Shown: positions 1 through 7,497, counted from the stretch's first letter. The stretch: 64,000 nucleotides of DNA from Streptomyces sp. AC1-42W (GCF_003248355.1 NZ_QKWY01000002.1:372001-436000), one strand, 5' to 3'. A program made the numbers and translations. Notes: generated by a model from the letters alone, not told the origin.

Positions 1-647
1 GTGCTGCGGCCCGCTTCGTGCATGGCGCGGCGCCAGCCCTCGATGTGGTCGGCGACCGGGTCGCCGACGGAGGGGGTCTCCTCGGTGCCGCCGAGGCATG
101 CCACGTACGCGTTGCCGTGCTCCAGGAGGTGGCGGGTGGCGAGCTGGGCGCCGCCGACGTCGTCCGTGACGACGGCGACGTCGTCGATGGCCTCGGGGCG
201 CTCGTGCAGCAGGACGACGCGGGCGTCCCACGCCTCTATCTCGGCGGCGGCGCGCTCGCTGGGGCCCTGGCTGACCAGGATCAGCCCGGAGACCCGCATG
301 CCGAGGAAGGCCCGCAGGTAGTGGACCTCGCGTTCGTCGCGGTAGTCGGAGTTGCCGACGAGGACCATTTTCCCGCGCTCGGCGGCGGCCTGTTCGACCG
401 CGTGGGCCATCTCGGCGAAGAACGGCTGCCGGGCGTCCGGCACGATCATCCCTATGAGATCGGTCCGCCGCGAGGCCATCGCCTGGGCGACCCGGTCGGG
501 CCGGTAACCCAGCTCCTTGATCGCGGCGAGCACCCGCTCGCGCGTGGCCGGGGCGACCGGCCGGGGTCCGTTGTTGATGACGTAACTGACCACCGCGGTG
601 GACGTCCCCGCCAGTCTCGCCACATCGTCCCGCGTCACCTTGGCCAC
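1..647 (-). CDS. LacI-family transcriptional regulator (3' end cut by window)
   Basis: The protein begins with a LacI-type helix-turn-helix (about residues 4-23, TRDDVARLAGTSTAVVSYVI) and continues into a periplasmic-binding-protein-like effector domain (GMIVPDARQPFFAEM, later LILVSQGPSERAA). Family knowledge: such proteins bind operators as dimers or tetramers and respond to a sugar or other small ligand, which I cannot predict here. About 215 codons are visible of the usual ~330; the C-terminus lies beyond base 1. The GTG start at 647 is chosen because the HTH begins directly after it and TAGACT lies 7 nt upstream, as expected of a leaderless transcript. It lies downstream of glnR on the same strand (25 bp gap), so read-through from glnR is possible. 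Confidence 0.88.
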   Translation of the reverse strand, partial: MAKVTRDDVARLAGTSTAVVSYVINNGPRPVAPATRERVLAAIKELGYRPDRVAQAMASRRTDLIGMIVPDARQPFFAEMAHAVEQAAAERGKMVLVGNSDYRDEREVHYLRAFLGMRVSGLILVSQGPSERAAAEIEAWDARVVLLHERPEAIDDVAVVTDDVGGAQLATRHLLEHGNAYVACLGGTEETPSVGDPVADHIEGWRRAMHEAGRS

Positions 648-671
648 GCGCCGCAGTCTACGCGGATGGAA

Positions 672-1457
672 CTACCTCTTGGCAGGCCGGACCGGCGCTT
701 TCTCCGTGACGTCGGCTACGGCCGGCTGCTCCGAACGGGGGACACCCCGCGCGGCGGTCCTGTCCTCGTCGGCCGGCCGCTCGGTCTTCTCGGGGGCGAC
801 GAACCGGTAACCCACGTTCCGCACGGTGCCGATCAGCGACTCGTGCTCGGGGCCGAGCTTGGCGCGCAGCCGCCGTACGTGCACGTCCACGGTCCGCGTA
901 CCGCCGAAGTAGTCGTAGCCCCAGACCTCCTGGAGCAGCTGGGCGCGGGTGAAGACCCGGCCGGGATGCTGCGCCAGATATTTGAGCAGTTCGAATTCCT
1001 TGAACGTGAGATCGAGTACCCGGCCCTTGAGTTTCGCGCTGTAGGTCGCCTCGTCCACCGAGAGATCACCGTTGCGGATCTCCATCGGGGAGTCGTCGGC
1101 GCCGATCTGCTGCCGGCCGGTCGCCAGCCGCAGCCGTGCCTCGACCTCGGCGGGGCCGGCCGTGTCCAGCAGGACGTCGTCGACGCCCCAGTCGGCGGTG
1201 ACGGCCGCGAGCCCGCCCTCCGTGACGACGAGGATCAGCGGGCAGCCGGGCCCGGTGGAGCGCAGCAGCTGGCAGAGCGAGCGGATCTGGGGCAGATCGC
1301 GGCGCCCGTCCACGAGGATGACGTCGGCGCCGGGGGTGTCCACGAGTGCGGGACCCTCGGCGGGCGCCACGCGCACGCTGTGCAGCAGGAGGCCGAGAGC
1401 GGGCAGCACCTCCGTCGAGGGCTGGAGGGCGTTCGTCAGGAGCAGCAGGGCACTCAT
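672..1457 (-). CDS. glnR: GlnR, OmpR-type global regulator of nitrogen metabolism
   Basis: This is a 261-residue orphan response regulator. The N-terminal receiver-like domain (about 1-115; LLLLTNALQPSTEVLPALG, DVILVDGRRDLPQ) is followed by a winged-helix DNA-binding domain (about 130-225) with the typical LTFKEFELLKYLAQHPGRVF and TVDVHVRRLRAKLG segments. In actinomycetes GlnR activates glnA, amtB-glnK and related ammonium genes and represses gdhA/ureases. It has no partner kinase, and none is adjacent here. The receiver is atypical and is thought to act without aspartate phosphorylation. The tail after residue 225 is charged and Pro/Ala-rich. The ATG overlaps the stop of a 19-codon upstream ORF (ATGA at 1457-1454), suggesting translational coupling. 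Identification rests on recalled sequence similarity to Streptomyces GlnR and is strong. Confidence 0.93.
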   Translation of the reverse strand: MSALLLLTNALQPSTEVLPALGLLLHSVRVAPAEGPALVDTPGADVILVDGRRDLPQIRSLCQLLRSTGPGCPLILVVTEGGLAAVTADWGVDDVLLDTAGPAEVEARLRLATGRQQIGADDSPMEIRNGDLSVDEATYSAKLKGRVLDLTFKEFELLKYLAQHPGRVFTRAQLLQEVWGYDYFGGTRTVDVHVRRLRAKLGPEHESLIGTVRNVGYRFVAPEKTERPADEDRTAARGVPRSEQPAVADVTEKAPVRPAKR

Positions 1458-1513
1458 CGCCGCCCACCTGCCCGGTTCGTCGGTCGTTGTTCGTGCTCGG
1501 TCGGCTCGCCCAT
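1454..1513 (-). CDS. 19-codon upstream ORF coupled to glnR
   Basis: A short ORF (MGEPTEHEQRPTNRAGGRR) starts at ATG 1513. A good Shine-Dalgarno (AGGAG, about 8 nt upstream, in GAACGAGGAGAACCGAGTC) precedes it. Its TGA overlaps the glnR ATG as ATGA. The ribosome binding site of this mini-ORF is better than anything in front of glnR itself, so ribosomes terminating here may reinitiate on glnR. The peptide is hydrophilic and Arg-rich, with no recognised domain. It could be a chance ORF, but the SD, the spacing and the exact 4-base overlap argue for real translation. Confidence 0.5.
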   Translation of the reverse strand: MGEPTEHEQRPTNRAGGRR

Positions 1514-1648
1514 GACTCGGTTCTCCTCGTTCCCTGCGAGAGGGGCACTCCCGGACGGGGGTCCGGGGGAGTATGCGGCTCTGCTTCGTACGCTGGTTCC
1601 GCTGAGCTTGTCGAAACGTCGCCGTAACAACGTCCCGGAAAGCACAAA

Positions 1649-1678
1649 AGGACTCGGGGGCTGCTTTGCCCGAGTCCT
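1649..1678. other. Hairpin in the glnR/hydrolase divergent region
   Basis: AGGACTCGGG and CCCGAGTCCT form a perfect 10-bp stem with a 10-nt loop. On the minus strand the stem is followed by TTTTGTGCTTT, which resembles an intrinsic terminator pointing toward glnR. On the plus strand it lies 21 nt before the hydrolase ATG. It may end antisense transcripts or act in the 5' leader of either gene; no direct evidence chooses between these. Confidence 0.5.
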
Positions 1679-1699
1679 CTTCACAGGAGAATAACCCAC

Positions 1700-2524
1700 A
1701 TGAGTTCTGTGTCCGAGGGGAGAATTCCGGATTCCCCTGTTCGCTCGGTCACGCGCGGTCCGGTGCGGGCCGTGTTGCGCGCGGACGACGGGACCCGGAT
1801 CGAGGCGGTGTACGACCCGTGTACGGCGGGCGACGGCGAGGGTGCCCCGGCCGGTGATCCGGGGCCGGCGATCGTCGTCGCGCACGGGTTCACCGGTTCG
1901 GCGGACCGCCCGGCCGTGCGGCGGGCCGTGCGCGCGTTCTCCCGGTACGCGGCCGTGGTGACGTTCTCCTTCCGGGGCCACGGCGGCTCCGGCGGGCTGT
2001 CCACGGTGGGCGACCGCGAGGTGCTCGACCTGGCCGCCGCCGTCGACTGGGCGCGCTCGCTCGGGCACCGGCGGGTGGTGACCGCGGGCTTCTCGATGGG
2101 CGGCTCGGTGGTGCTGCGGCACGGCGCGCTGTACCCGGGCGGGGCGGACGCGGTGGTGTCCGTGAGCGCGCCGGCGCGCTGGTACTACCGGGGTACGGCT
2201 CCGATGCGCCGGCTGCACTGGATGGTGACCCGGCCGGAGGGGCGGCTCGTCGGGCGCTACGGGTTCGGTACCCGCATCCACCACCGGGCGTGGGACCCGG
2301 TCCCGCTCTCCCCGGTCGGGGCCGCCGCCCTGATCGCCCCGGCGCCCCTGCTGGTCGTGCACGGCGACCGCGACCCGTACTTCCCGCTCGACCACCCCCG
2401 CATGCTGGCCGCCGCGGCGGGCGACGCGGGGGAACTGTGGCTGGAGCGCGGGATGGGGCACGCGGAGAACGCGGCCGACGAGAGCTTGCTCACCCGCATC
2501 GCCGACTGGGCGGTCCGGGCGTGA
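1700..2524 (+). CDS. Alpha/beta-hydrolase family protein
   Basis: This 274-residue single-domain hydrolase shows a central nucleophile elbow GFSMGGS (Ser near residue 136), an early oxyanion strand (IVVAHGFTGSADRP), a late acid motif (VVHGDRDPYFPLDHP) and a C-terminal catalytic His region (ERGMGHAENAA). All catalytic triad positions are therefore present. The substrate is unknown; family members are esterases, lipases or related C-C hydrolases. The protein lacks a signal peptide and should be cytoplasmic. The ATG at 1700 has CAGGAG 12 nt upstream. It is divergent from glnR and followed, after 64 bp, by the MoaD-like gene in the same direction. Confidence 0.85.
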   Translation: MSSVSEGRIPDSPVRSVTRGPVRAVLRADDGTRIEAVYDPCTAGDGEGAPAGDPGPAIVVAHGFTGSADRPAVRRAVRAFSRYAAVVTFSFRGHGGSGGLSTVGDREVLDLAAAVDWARSLGHRRVVTAGFSMGGSVVLRHGALYPGGADAVVSVSAPARWYYRGTAPMRRLHWMVTRPEGRLVGRYGFGTRIHHRAWDPVPLSPVGAAALIAPAPLLVVHGDRDPYFPLDHPRMLAAAAGDAGELWLERGMGHAENAADESLLTRIADWAVRA

Positions 2525-2588
2525 ACGATGATGGGCAGCCGGTGCCCCCGAACCGGCACCGACCGAATGGGACGAAAGGAGCGCCGCC

Positions 2589-2843
2589 ATGCCCGCCGGA
2601 ACGATCCGATACTGGGCGGCCGCCAAGGCCGCGGCCGGGACCGCGGAGGAGCCGTATGCCGCCGCGACCCTCCAGGAGGCGCTCGACGCGGTGCGCGAAC
2701 GGCACCCCGGCGAGTTGAGCCGCGTGCTGCTGAGGTGTTCGTTCCTCATCGACGGCGACCCCGTGGGGACCCGCGGCCATGAGACCGTACGCCTTGCCGA
2801 GGGCGGCACGGTCGAGGTGCTCCCGCCGTTCGCAGGAGGGTGA
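2589..2843 (+). CDS. MoaD/ThiS-family ubiquitin-like sulfur carrier
   Basis: This is an 84-residue protein with the beta-grasp pattern of MoaD/ThiS (IRYWAAAKAAAGTAEEPY near the start) and the diagnostic C-terminal PPFAGG ending in Gly-Gly. Family knowledge: the C-terminal glycine is adenylated and thiocarboxylated to deliver sulfur, for example to molybdopterin. No MoaE, MoeB or ThiF gene is adjacent, so its partner enzyme is encoded elsewhere and its exact pathway is uncertain. An AAAGGAG ribosome binding site lies just before ATG 2589. The end of the gene (CGCAGGAGGG) supplies the SD of the next gene, so the two are probably co-transcribed. Confidence 0.85.
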   Translation: MPAGTIRYWAAAKAAAGTAEEPYAAATLQEALDAVRERHPGELSRVLLRCSFLIDGDPVGTRGHETVRLAEGGTVEVLPPFAGG

Positions 2844-2853
2844 ACCGCAGCAC

Positions 2854-4104
2854 ATGAGCAACAGCGATCAGCAGCATCCGTACGACCCGTACCGGGGCCA
2901 GGACGCGGCGTACCAGGACCCGTACGCGTACGGCCAGCAGCAGCCGCAGCAGCCTTACGGCCAGCAGCCCCAGCAGCCCTATGCGCAGGACGCGTACGCC
3001 CAGGACGCGTACGGACAGGACGCGTACGGACAGGACGCCTACGCGCAACCGCAGCAGGGTTACGGGTATCCGGCCGCCCCGTCCGGCCAGGGGGTCGCCG
3101 CGCAGACCTGGGAGGGGCAGACCTGGGACACGCAGTACCAGCCGCCCGTCCCGGCGGCGGAGCCCGCGCCACAGGCCCCGCAGTACCAGGCCCCGCAGGC
3201 CCCGGCCCCGCAATACGCGGCCCCGCTCGGCACGGGCTCGTACCCGCTGCCGCCGGAGGTCCGTCCGGAGCCCGAACCGGCACCCGAGCCCGGTGTGAAC
3301 GCCGCCGCCGACGGGTACGGGCCGGCCACGACGCTCGGCAACGCCCGGATCACCGACGCGCAGCGCGCCCGGGCCGAGGGGCGTTCCCCGATCATCGCGC
3401 CGGGAATCCAGCCGGCCGCGATCACCGCGGCGCTCGGGCTGCTGCTGGCGCTCGGCGCGGCCATCGGCTCGTACGCCCTGCTCGTCCCGCTGGTGCTGCT
3501 CCAGGCGGTGACGGCGGCGGGCTGGTTCCGGCTCAACGGCATGTGGCCGGCCCGGCAGGGCATCGCGCTGGCGTTCGCCGGCGGTCTGGTGGCCGATGTG
3601 GCGCTGCTGGCGGCCGGCCGGGAGAACGGTCCGGCCGCGATCATCGGCACGCTCGGTGTGTGGGTGCTGCTGACCGTGGTCCTCCAGCTGCGCAGCCGGG
3701 CGGGCGCCGACGAGCGGATGCAGGGGCTGATGGCCACCGTCGCCTCCGCCGCGCTCGCGGTGCTGGCGGCCGGGCACCTCGCGGCCGTGCCGGACGCCGT
3801 GACGGTGGGCGCGGTCGCCGTGGCCGCCGCCGTGGTCGTACGGGCGCTGCCGCTGCCGGAGCCGGTCACGGCGGTGGCGGCACTGGCCGTCGCGGCGGTG
3901 GCGGGCGCGGTGGCCGGGGCGGTCACCGATCTGGGGGCGAAGGGCGCGCTGCTGGGCCTCGCGGCCGGGGTGTGCGCGCTGATCGGGCTCCGGGCGGCCA
4001 GCTACGACTACCCGTCACGCTTCGTCCACATGACGGCGGGTGTGGCGCTGCCGCTGACCGCGGCCGCTCCGGCCGTCTACCTGCTGGGCCGCGTCCTGGC
4101 GTAG
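2854..4104 (+). CDS. Integral membrane protein with a Tyr/Gln/Pro-rich N-terminal tail
   Basis: Residues 1 to about 170 are low complexity, rich in Y, Q, P, D and A, with a four-fold PAQDAY-like repeat. The remaining ~245 residues form about eight hydrophobic segments (for example AAITAALGLLLALGAAI and TVASAALAVLAAGHLAAV), so this is a polytopic membrane protein with a long disordered cytoplasmic tail. I recognise it only as a conserved Streptomyces membrane protein; no transport or enzymatic motif is visible. The start at 2854 follows GCAGGAGGG in the end of the preceding gene. An in-frame extension upstream is possible but would overlap that gene. Confidence 0.75.
   Translation: MSNSDQQHPYDPYRGQDAAYQDPYAYGQQQPQQPYGQQPQQPYAQDAYAQDAYGQDAYGQDAYAQPQQGYGYPAAPSGQGVAAQTWEGQTWDTQYQPPVPAAEPAPQAPQYQAPQAPAPQYAAPLGTGSYPLPPEVRPEPEPAPEPGVNAAADGYGPATTLGNARITDAQRARAEGRSPIIAPGIQPAAITAALGLLLALGAAIGSYALLVPLVLLQAVTAAGWFRLNGMWPARQGIALAFAGGLVADVALLAAGRENGPAAIIGTLGVWVLLTVVLQLRSRAGADERMQGLMATVASAALAVLAAGHLAAVPDAVTVGAVAVAAAVVVRALPLPEPVTAVAALAVAAVAGAVAGAVTDLGAKGALLGLAAGVCALIGLRAASYDYPSRFVHMTAGVALPLTAAAPAVYLLGRVLA
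2986..3045 (+). repeat. 4 x 15-bp in-frame tandem repeat
   Basis: Four units of CAGGACGCGTACGSM type, at 2986, 3001, 3016 and 3031, encode QDAYA/QDAYG in the disordered tail of the membrane protein. The two central units are identical. In-frame 15-bp units of this kind can gain or lose copies by slippage without breaking the gene. Confidence 0.85.
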
Positions 4105-4143
4105 TCGCGAACCGCTCGGATACGTAGCTCGTCGTACGCATGA

Positions 4144-4180
4144 CGAAGCCCTCCGCGGGGAACCGTTGGGGGGCTTTCGT
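4144..4180 (+). terminator. Probable intrinsic terminator
   Basis: CGAAGCCCTCC and GGGGGGCTTTCG flank a short loop and can pair imperfectly. The hairpin follows the membrane protein gene by about 40 nt, and the T-rich part is weak (TTTCGTTCGTCG). Confidence 0.45.
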
Positions 4181-4272
4181 TCGTCGCTCTCGCGGGGACG
4201 TGCCGTGCGGTCGACAGGAGGCTCGCGGGCCCCGGGGGGCCGTGGGTACGGCAGGTGGGGGGAAGAGACAGC

Positions 4273-4968
4273 ATGCGCGCACTGCGAATACCGGTCATCG
4301 TCCTGGTGGTCCTGGCGGCGTTGTTCATCGCCGTGGACCGGGTGGCGGTGTACGTCGCCGAGTCGCAGGCCGAGGGCCGGGTGAAGGTCGAGGGCGCGCG
4401 GATCGGGTCCACCGACATCTCCATCAAGGGCTTCCCGTTCCTCACCCAGGTCGCCGGCTCGGAGCTGGACGAGGTCGAGGTGAGGCTGACCGGGGTCGAG
4501 ACCCGCGCCGGCGGCCGCTCGCTACGGATCTCCACCATGAAGGCCGAGCTGCGCGACGTCCGGCTGACCGACGGCTTCTCCGGCGCCACCGCCGCCCGCG
4601 CCACCGGCACGGCGGTCATCTCGTACGAGGACCTGACCAAGGCGGCCAGTGACGGGGTCACGGTCGAGTACGGCGGCAAGGGCAAGGTGAAGGTGACCGG
4701 GACCGTCGTCATCCCGATGCTGGGGCGCACGGTCTCGCGCAGCGTGCTGTCCACCGTCACGCTGATCGACGGCCGCACCGTCCGCGTCCACGCGGACAAG
4801 GTGCCGGGCGAGGGCATCCCCGGTCTGGAGCGGCTGGTCCGCGAGAAGACCGACTTCGAGCGCGAGGTCGGCGGGCTGCCGAACGGCCTGCGGCTGGAGA
4901 AGATCCAGCCGACCGCCGAGGGCCTGGAGATCGCGGTGACCGGCACCGATGTACGGCTGGCGGGTTGA
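4273..4968 (+). CDS. DUF2993 (LmeA-like) lipid-binding envelope protein
   Basis: This 231-residue protein begins MRALRIPVIVLVVLAALFIAV, a signal/anchor helix, then a beta-rich domain with the DUF2993 hallmarks EGRVKVEGARIGSTDISIKG and FPFLTQVAGSELDEV. Family knowledge: the mycobacterial member LmeA is a periplasmic phospholipid-binding protein needed for lipomannan elongation. Here an extracytoplasmic lipid-binding role is a reasonable inference, but the ligand is unknown. An in-frame GTG lies 18 nt upstream (4255). I prefer ATG 4273 because GGGGGAAGAGA lies at good spacing before it and the Arg-hydrophobic signal begins there. It stands alone on the plus strand. Confidence 0.8.
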   Translation: MRALRIPVIVLVVLAALFIAVDRVAVYVAESQAEGRVKVEGARIGSTDISIKGFPFLTQVAGSELDEVEVRLTGVETRAGGRSLRISTMKAELRDVRLTDGFSGATAARATGTAVISYEDLTKAASDGVTVEYGGKGKVKVTGTVVIPMLGRTVSRSVLSTVTLIDGRTVRVHADKVPGEGIPGLERLVREKTDFEREVGGLPNGLRLEKIQPTAEGLEIAVTGTDVRLAG

Positions 4969-5130
4969 CCGGAGCGGTGCGCGGGTAGCGGCTCACCCAC
5001 ATAGTGAGACGGCCGCGTCCGGTCCGCAGATGGCCGATCGTTCCGGCGTGGCGCCCGGGGTGTCCGGGGCCGTCCGAGCGGTCGCTTATCCCGCACTACG
5101 GACAATCCTGTCTCAGAATGCGACACAACG

Positions 5131-5160
5131 GTGACATGTCCGCCCGTACATCCCTACGAT
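5131..5160 (+). promoter_or_regulatory. Promoter of the leader peptide / sulfurtransferase operon
   Basis: GTGACA (5131-5136) and TACGAT (5155-5160) are separated by 18 nt and fit a housekeeping-type promoter. Initiation about 7 nt after the -10 falls at 5167-5168, exactly on the ATG of the leader ORF, predicting a leaderless mRNA. Confidence 0.55.
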
Positions 5161-5167
5161 CGGACCC

Positions 5168-5275
5168 ATGCAGTGCTCTATTAGCGGTCTCCCGCAGCGG
5201 GGACGGGCGGATCTCACGAAGCGGCGGGCAGTTGACCTGTGCCGCGTCGCCGCCATGCTCTGTCGCACTGTCTGA
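5168..5275 (+). CDS. Cys-containing leader peptide upstream of sulfurtransferase
   Basis: A 35-codon ORF begins at ATG 5168 and ends at TGA 5273-5275. It is missing from most gene predictions because of its size. Its C-terminal part reads RRAVDLCRVAAMLCRTV, the consensus I recognise from the many actinobacterial putative leader peptides found before sulfur-assimilation genes. Cys codons occur at positions 3, 25 and 32. Family knowledge: in mycobacteria, leaderless Cys-rich ORFs attenuate downstream sulfur genes in response to cysteine supply. By inference, slow decoding of the Cys codons here could change expression of the sulfurtransferase that starts 153 nt further on. No Shine-Dalgarno is visible, consistent with the predicted leaderless start. 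Confidence 0.75.
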   Translation: MQCSISGLPQRGRADLTKRRAVDLCRVAAMLCRTV

Positions 5276-5428
5276 GCGGGACGTCTCCCGCGTTCACCGG
5301 CCCTTCGACCGTACGTCGGGGCCATCGCTCCCGCCGCCCGTGGACACGGACGGCCCGCGCCCAGCACATCCGCATCACGCACGATCCGTGCACCATCTCG
5401 CCGCAGACTGCCCCGGAGGAGAAACAGA

Positions 5429-6274
5429 ATGAGCCGCAGTGACGTCCTGGTAGACGCCGACTGGGTCGAGGCCCACCTCGACGACCCGAAGGTCGCCCTC
5501 GTGGAGGTGGACGAGGACACCTCCGCGTACGAGAAGAACCACATCAAGAACGCGATCCGGATCGACTGGACCAAGGACCTCCAGGACCCGGTCCGCCGCG
5601 ACTTCGTCGACCAGGCCGGTTTCGAGGCGCTGCTGTCCGCCAAGGGCATCGCCAACGACACCACCGTCGTCCTCTACGGCGGCAACAACAACTGGTTCGC
5701 GTCCTACGCGTTCTGGTACTTCAAGCTCTACGGCCACCAGGACGTCCGCCTGCTCGACGGCGGCCGCAAGAAGTGGGAGCTGGACTCCCGCGACCTGGTG
5801 GACGGCGACCAGGTCCCGTCCCGCCCGGCCACGCAGTACAAGGCCCAGCCGCAGGACGAGTCGATCCGCGCCTACCGCGACGACGTCGTGAAGGCCATCG
5901 GCACCCAGAACCTGGTCGACGTGCGGTCGCCCGACGAGTTCAGCGGCAAGCTGCTCGCCCCGGCCCACCTCCCGCAGGAGCAGTCGCAGCGCCCCGGCCA
6001 CGTGCCGAGCGCCCGCAACATCCCGTGGTCGAAGAACGCCAACGACGACGGCACCTTCAAGTCGGACGACGAGCTGCGCGCCCTCTACGAGGCCGAGCAG
6101 GTCGACCTGGCGAAGGACACCATCGCCTACTGCCGCATCGGCGAGCGCTCCGCGCTCACCTGGTTCGTGCTGCACCAGCTGCTGGGCCAGGAGAACGTCA
6201 AGAACTACGACGGTTCCTGGACCGAGTACGGCTCCCTCGTCGGCGTGCCGATCGAGCTCGGCGCCAACAAGTAA
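5429..6274 (+). CDS. Thiosulfate/3-mercaptopyruvate sulfurtransferase (tandem rhodanese)
   Basis: This 281-residue enzyme has two rhodanese domains. The N-terminal one (about 15-130) carries VDEDTSAYEKNHIKNAIRID. The C-terminal one (about 155-280) holds the active-site loop YCRIGERS with catalytic Cys235. It transfers sulfane sulfur from thiosulfate or 3-mercaptopyruvate to cyanide or thiol acceptors. The CRxGxRS loop is the thiosulfate-type form typical of actinobacterial CysA/SseA proteins. It is cytoplasmic. GGAGGAG lies just before ATG 5429. It probably forms an operon with the DUF1416 gene 74 bp downstream and is preceded by the leader peptide, which suggests control by sulfur amino-acid status. 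Confidence 0.93.
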   Translation: MSRSDVLVDADWVEAHLDDPKVALVEVDEDTSAYEKNHIKNAIRIDWTKDLQDPVRRDFVDQAGFEALLSAKGIANDTTVVLYGGNNNWFASYAFWYFKLYGHQDVRLLDGGRKKWELDSRDLVDGDQVPSRPATQYKAQPQDESIRAYRDDVVKAIGTQNLVDVRSPDEFSGKLLAPAHLPQEQSQRPGHVPSARNIPWSKNANDDGTFKSDDELRALYEAEQVDLAKDTIAYCRIGERSALTWFVLHQLLGQENVKNYDGSWTEYGSLVGVPIELGANK

Positions 6275-6348
6275 GGCCCCGTGCCACCGGGCCGGCACCC
6301 GCCGGCCCGCCAACGACCAGCATGACCACCGACCCGAAGGACTGAACC

Positions 6349-6636
6349 ATGTGTGGAGCAAAGGCCGGCGGCCCCGACGCTTCGACGATCAAGCCCGGTG
6401 AGACCACCATCCAGGGCAGCGTGACCCGCGACGGCGAGCCCGTCACCGGCTACGTCCGCCTGCTGGACTCGACCGGCGAGTTCACGGCCGAGGTCCCGAC
6501 CTCGGCGACCGGCCAGTTCCGCTTCTACGCGGCCGAGGGCACCTGGACCGTGCGCGCGCTGGTCCCCGGCGGCACCGCCGACCGCACCGTCGTCGCGCAG
6601 ACCGGCGGCCTGGCCGAGGTGGCCATCGCCGTCTGA
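6349..6636 (+). CDS. DUF1416 protein
   Basis: This 95-residue protein begins MCGAKAGGPDASTIKPGETT and matches the small actinobacterial DUF1416 family, which is almost always encoded directly after a rhodanese sulfurtransferase, as here. The fold looks like a carboxypeptidase-regulatory or Ig-like beta sandwich (VTGYVRLLDSTGEFTAEVP, GQFRFYAAEGTWTVRAL). The single Cys2 at the extreme N-terminus is conserved in the family as I recall it and might carry sulfur, but that is inference. The biochemical role is unknown. A strong hairpin follows the gene. Confidence 0.88.
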   Translation: MCGAKAGGPDASTIKPGETTIQGSVTRDGEPVTGYVRLLDSTGEFTAEVPTSATGQFRFYAAEGTWTVRALVPGGTADRTVVAQTGGLAEVAIAV

Positions 6637-6665
6637 CACGGCACCCGGCGACGCCGATGACCGGC

Positions 6666-6722
6666 CGAAGGGCCGTACCCCAGGGGGTTTGGACGCTTAC
6701 CTGGCACGGGTACGGCCCTTCG
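6666..6722 (+). terminator. Hairpin terminator of the sulfurtransferase operon
   Basis: CGAAGGGCCGTACCC (6666-6680) and GGGTACGGCCCTTCG (6708-6722) form a perfect 15-bp stem with a 27-nt loop. No long U-tract follows, which is common for Streptomyces terminators. Confidence 0.65.
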
Positions 6723-6797
6723 TGCTGCCCGCACGGGCTCCCGGTTTCCGCCGGCGCAGAACCGGCCGCACGGGCCGATCGGGCCTACGCTGGAGAC

Positions 6798-7127
6798 ATG
6801 TACCGCCGACGCCGGCGCGCCTACTTCCTGCTGATGGGCGTATGTCTCGTCCTCTTCGTCTCGGCCTGGGCCTTCGTGAGGCTCTGGTCGATGCCCGCCG
6901 CCATCGCGATGTGCGTGGTCGCGATGGTGATCCCGCCCGTCGCGGCGATGGTGGGCAACCGCAAGGGGCCCGAGGACCGCTGGTGGGACGAGCCGGGCGC
7001 GGGGCAGGAGCAGCCGCCCGATGACGCCCGGCCCGGCGTCCGGCCCGGCAAGGGCGGCGGCGCCACCGGCGACCCGGAGTCCGACGCGTGGTGGGAGGAG
7101 CTGGACGGCAGGAGGCGGCGCCGCTGA
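6798..7127 (+). CDS. DUF3099 small membrane protein
   Basis: This 109-residue protein has an Arg-rich N-terminus (MYRRRRRAYF) and two adjacent membrane helices (LLMGVCLVLFVSAWAFV; SMPAAIAMCVVAMVIPPVAAMV). A hydrophilic tail follows, containing two Trp-rich acidic patches (DRWWDEPG, DAWWEELDG). This is the DUF3099 pattern; the function is unknown. TACGCT lies 6 nt before the ATG with no Shine-Dalgarno, so the transcript is probably leaderless. It converges on the DsrE gene, whose stop lies 8 bp away. Confidence 0.8.
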   Translation: MYRRRRRAYFLLMGVCLVLFVSAWAFVRLWSMPAAIAMCVVAMVIPPVAAMVGNRKGPEDRWWDEPGAGQEQPPDDARPGVRPGKGGGATGDPESDAWWEELDGRRRRR

Positions 7128-7134
7128 GCGGCCG

Positions 7135-7497
7135 TCAGTAGACGAGCGCCTGCACGTCGTCGGCCATGACCTCGCTGACGAAGACCTGCGCCCCGGCGAT
7201 GCGCACGCCCTCCAGGACGTCCTTCTCGGTGATGTCGCGCCGCGCCGCGCACTGCGTGCACAGCGTGATCCGGCCGCCCGCCTGGATGGACTCGATGAGG
7301 TCCGGCAGCGGCGCGGCGTGCGGCAGTTCGAACTCGGCGGCGCGGCCCGGCAGCGCGAACCACGCCGATTCCCCGGTCAGCCAGAGCGAAACCTCCACCC
7401 CGCTGGCGACGGCCACCGCCGCCACCGTGAACGCCTGCGAGCAGCGCTCGGCGGAATCGGCACCTGCGGTCACCTTGATCACGAGCTTCTTCGACAT
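7135..7497 (-). CDS. DsrE-family (sulfur-relay-like) protein
   Basis: This 120-residue DsrE/F-fold protein (MSKKLVIKVTAGADSAERCS at the start) has a conserved-looking CTQCAARRD motif near residue 80 and a second part (VLEGVRIAGAQVFVSEVM) typical of the family. DsrE-like proteins carry persulfides on Cys in sulfur relays. Here Cys19, Cys80 and Cys83 are candidates, but no tusBC partners are adjacent, so the role is unproven. It is divergent from the three-gene paralogue operon, with about 106 bp between the starts. Confidence 0.78.
   Translation of the reverse strand: MSKKLVIKVTAGADSAERCSQAFTVAAVAVASGVEVSLWLTGESAWFALPGRAAEFELPHAAPLPDLIESIQAGGRITLCTQCAARRDITEKDVLEGVRIAGAQVFVSEVMADDVQALVY

Noticed and set aside
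18..1694. 558-codon plus-strand ORF opposite lacI and glnR
   Set aside because: The opposite strand encodes two clear proteins with family motifs; the plus-strand frame is a GC-rich shadow without recognisable domains.
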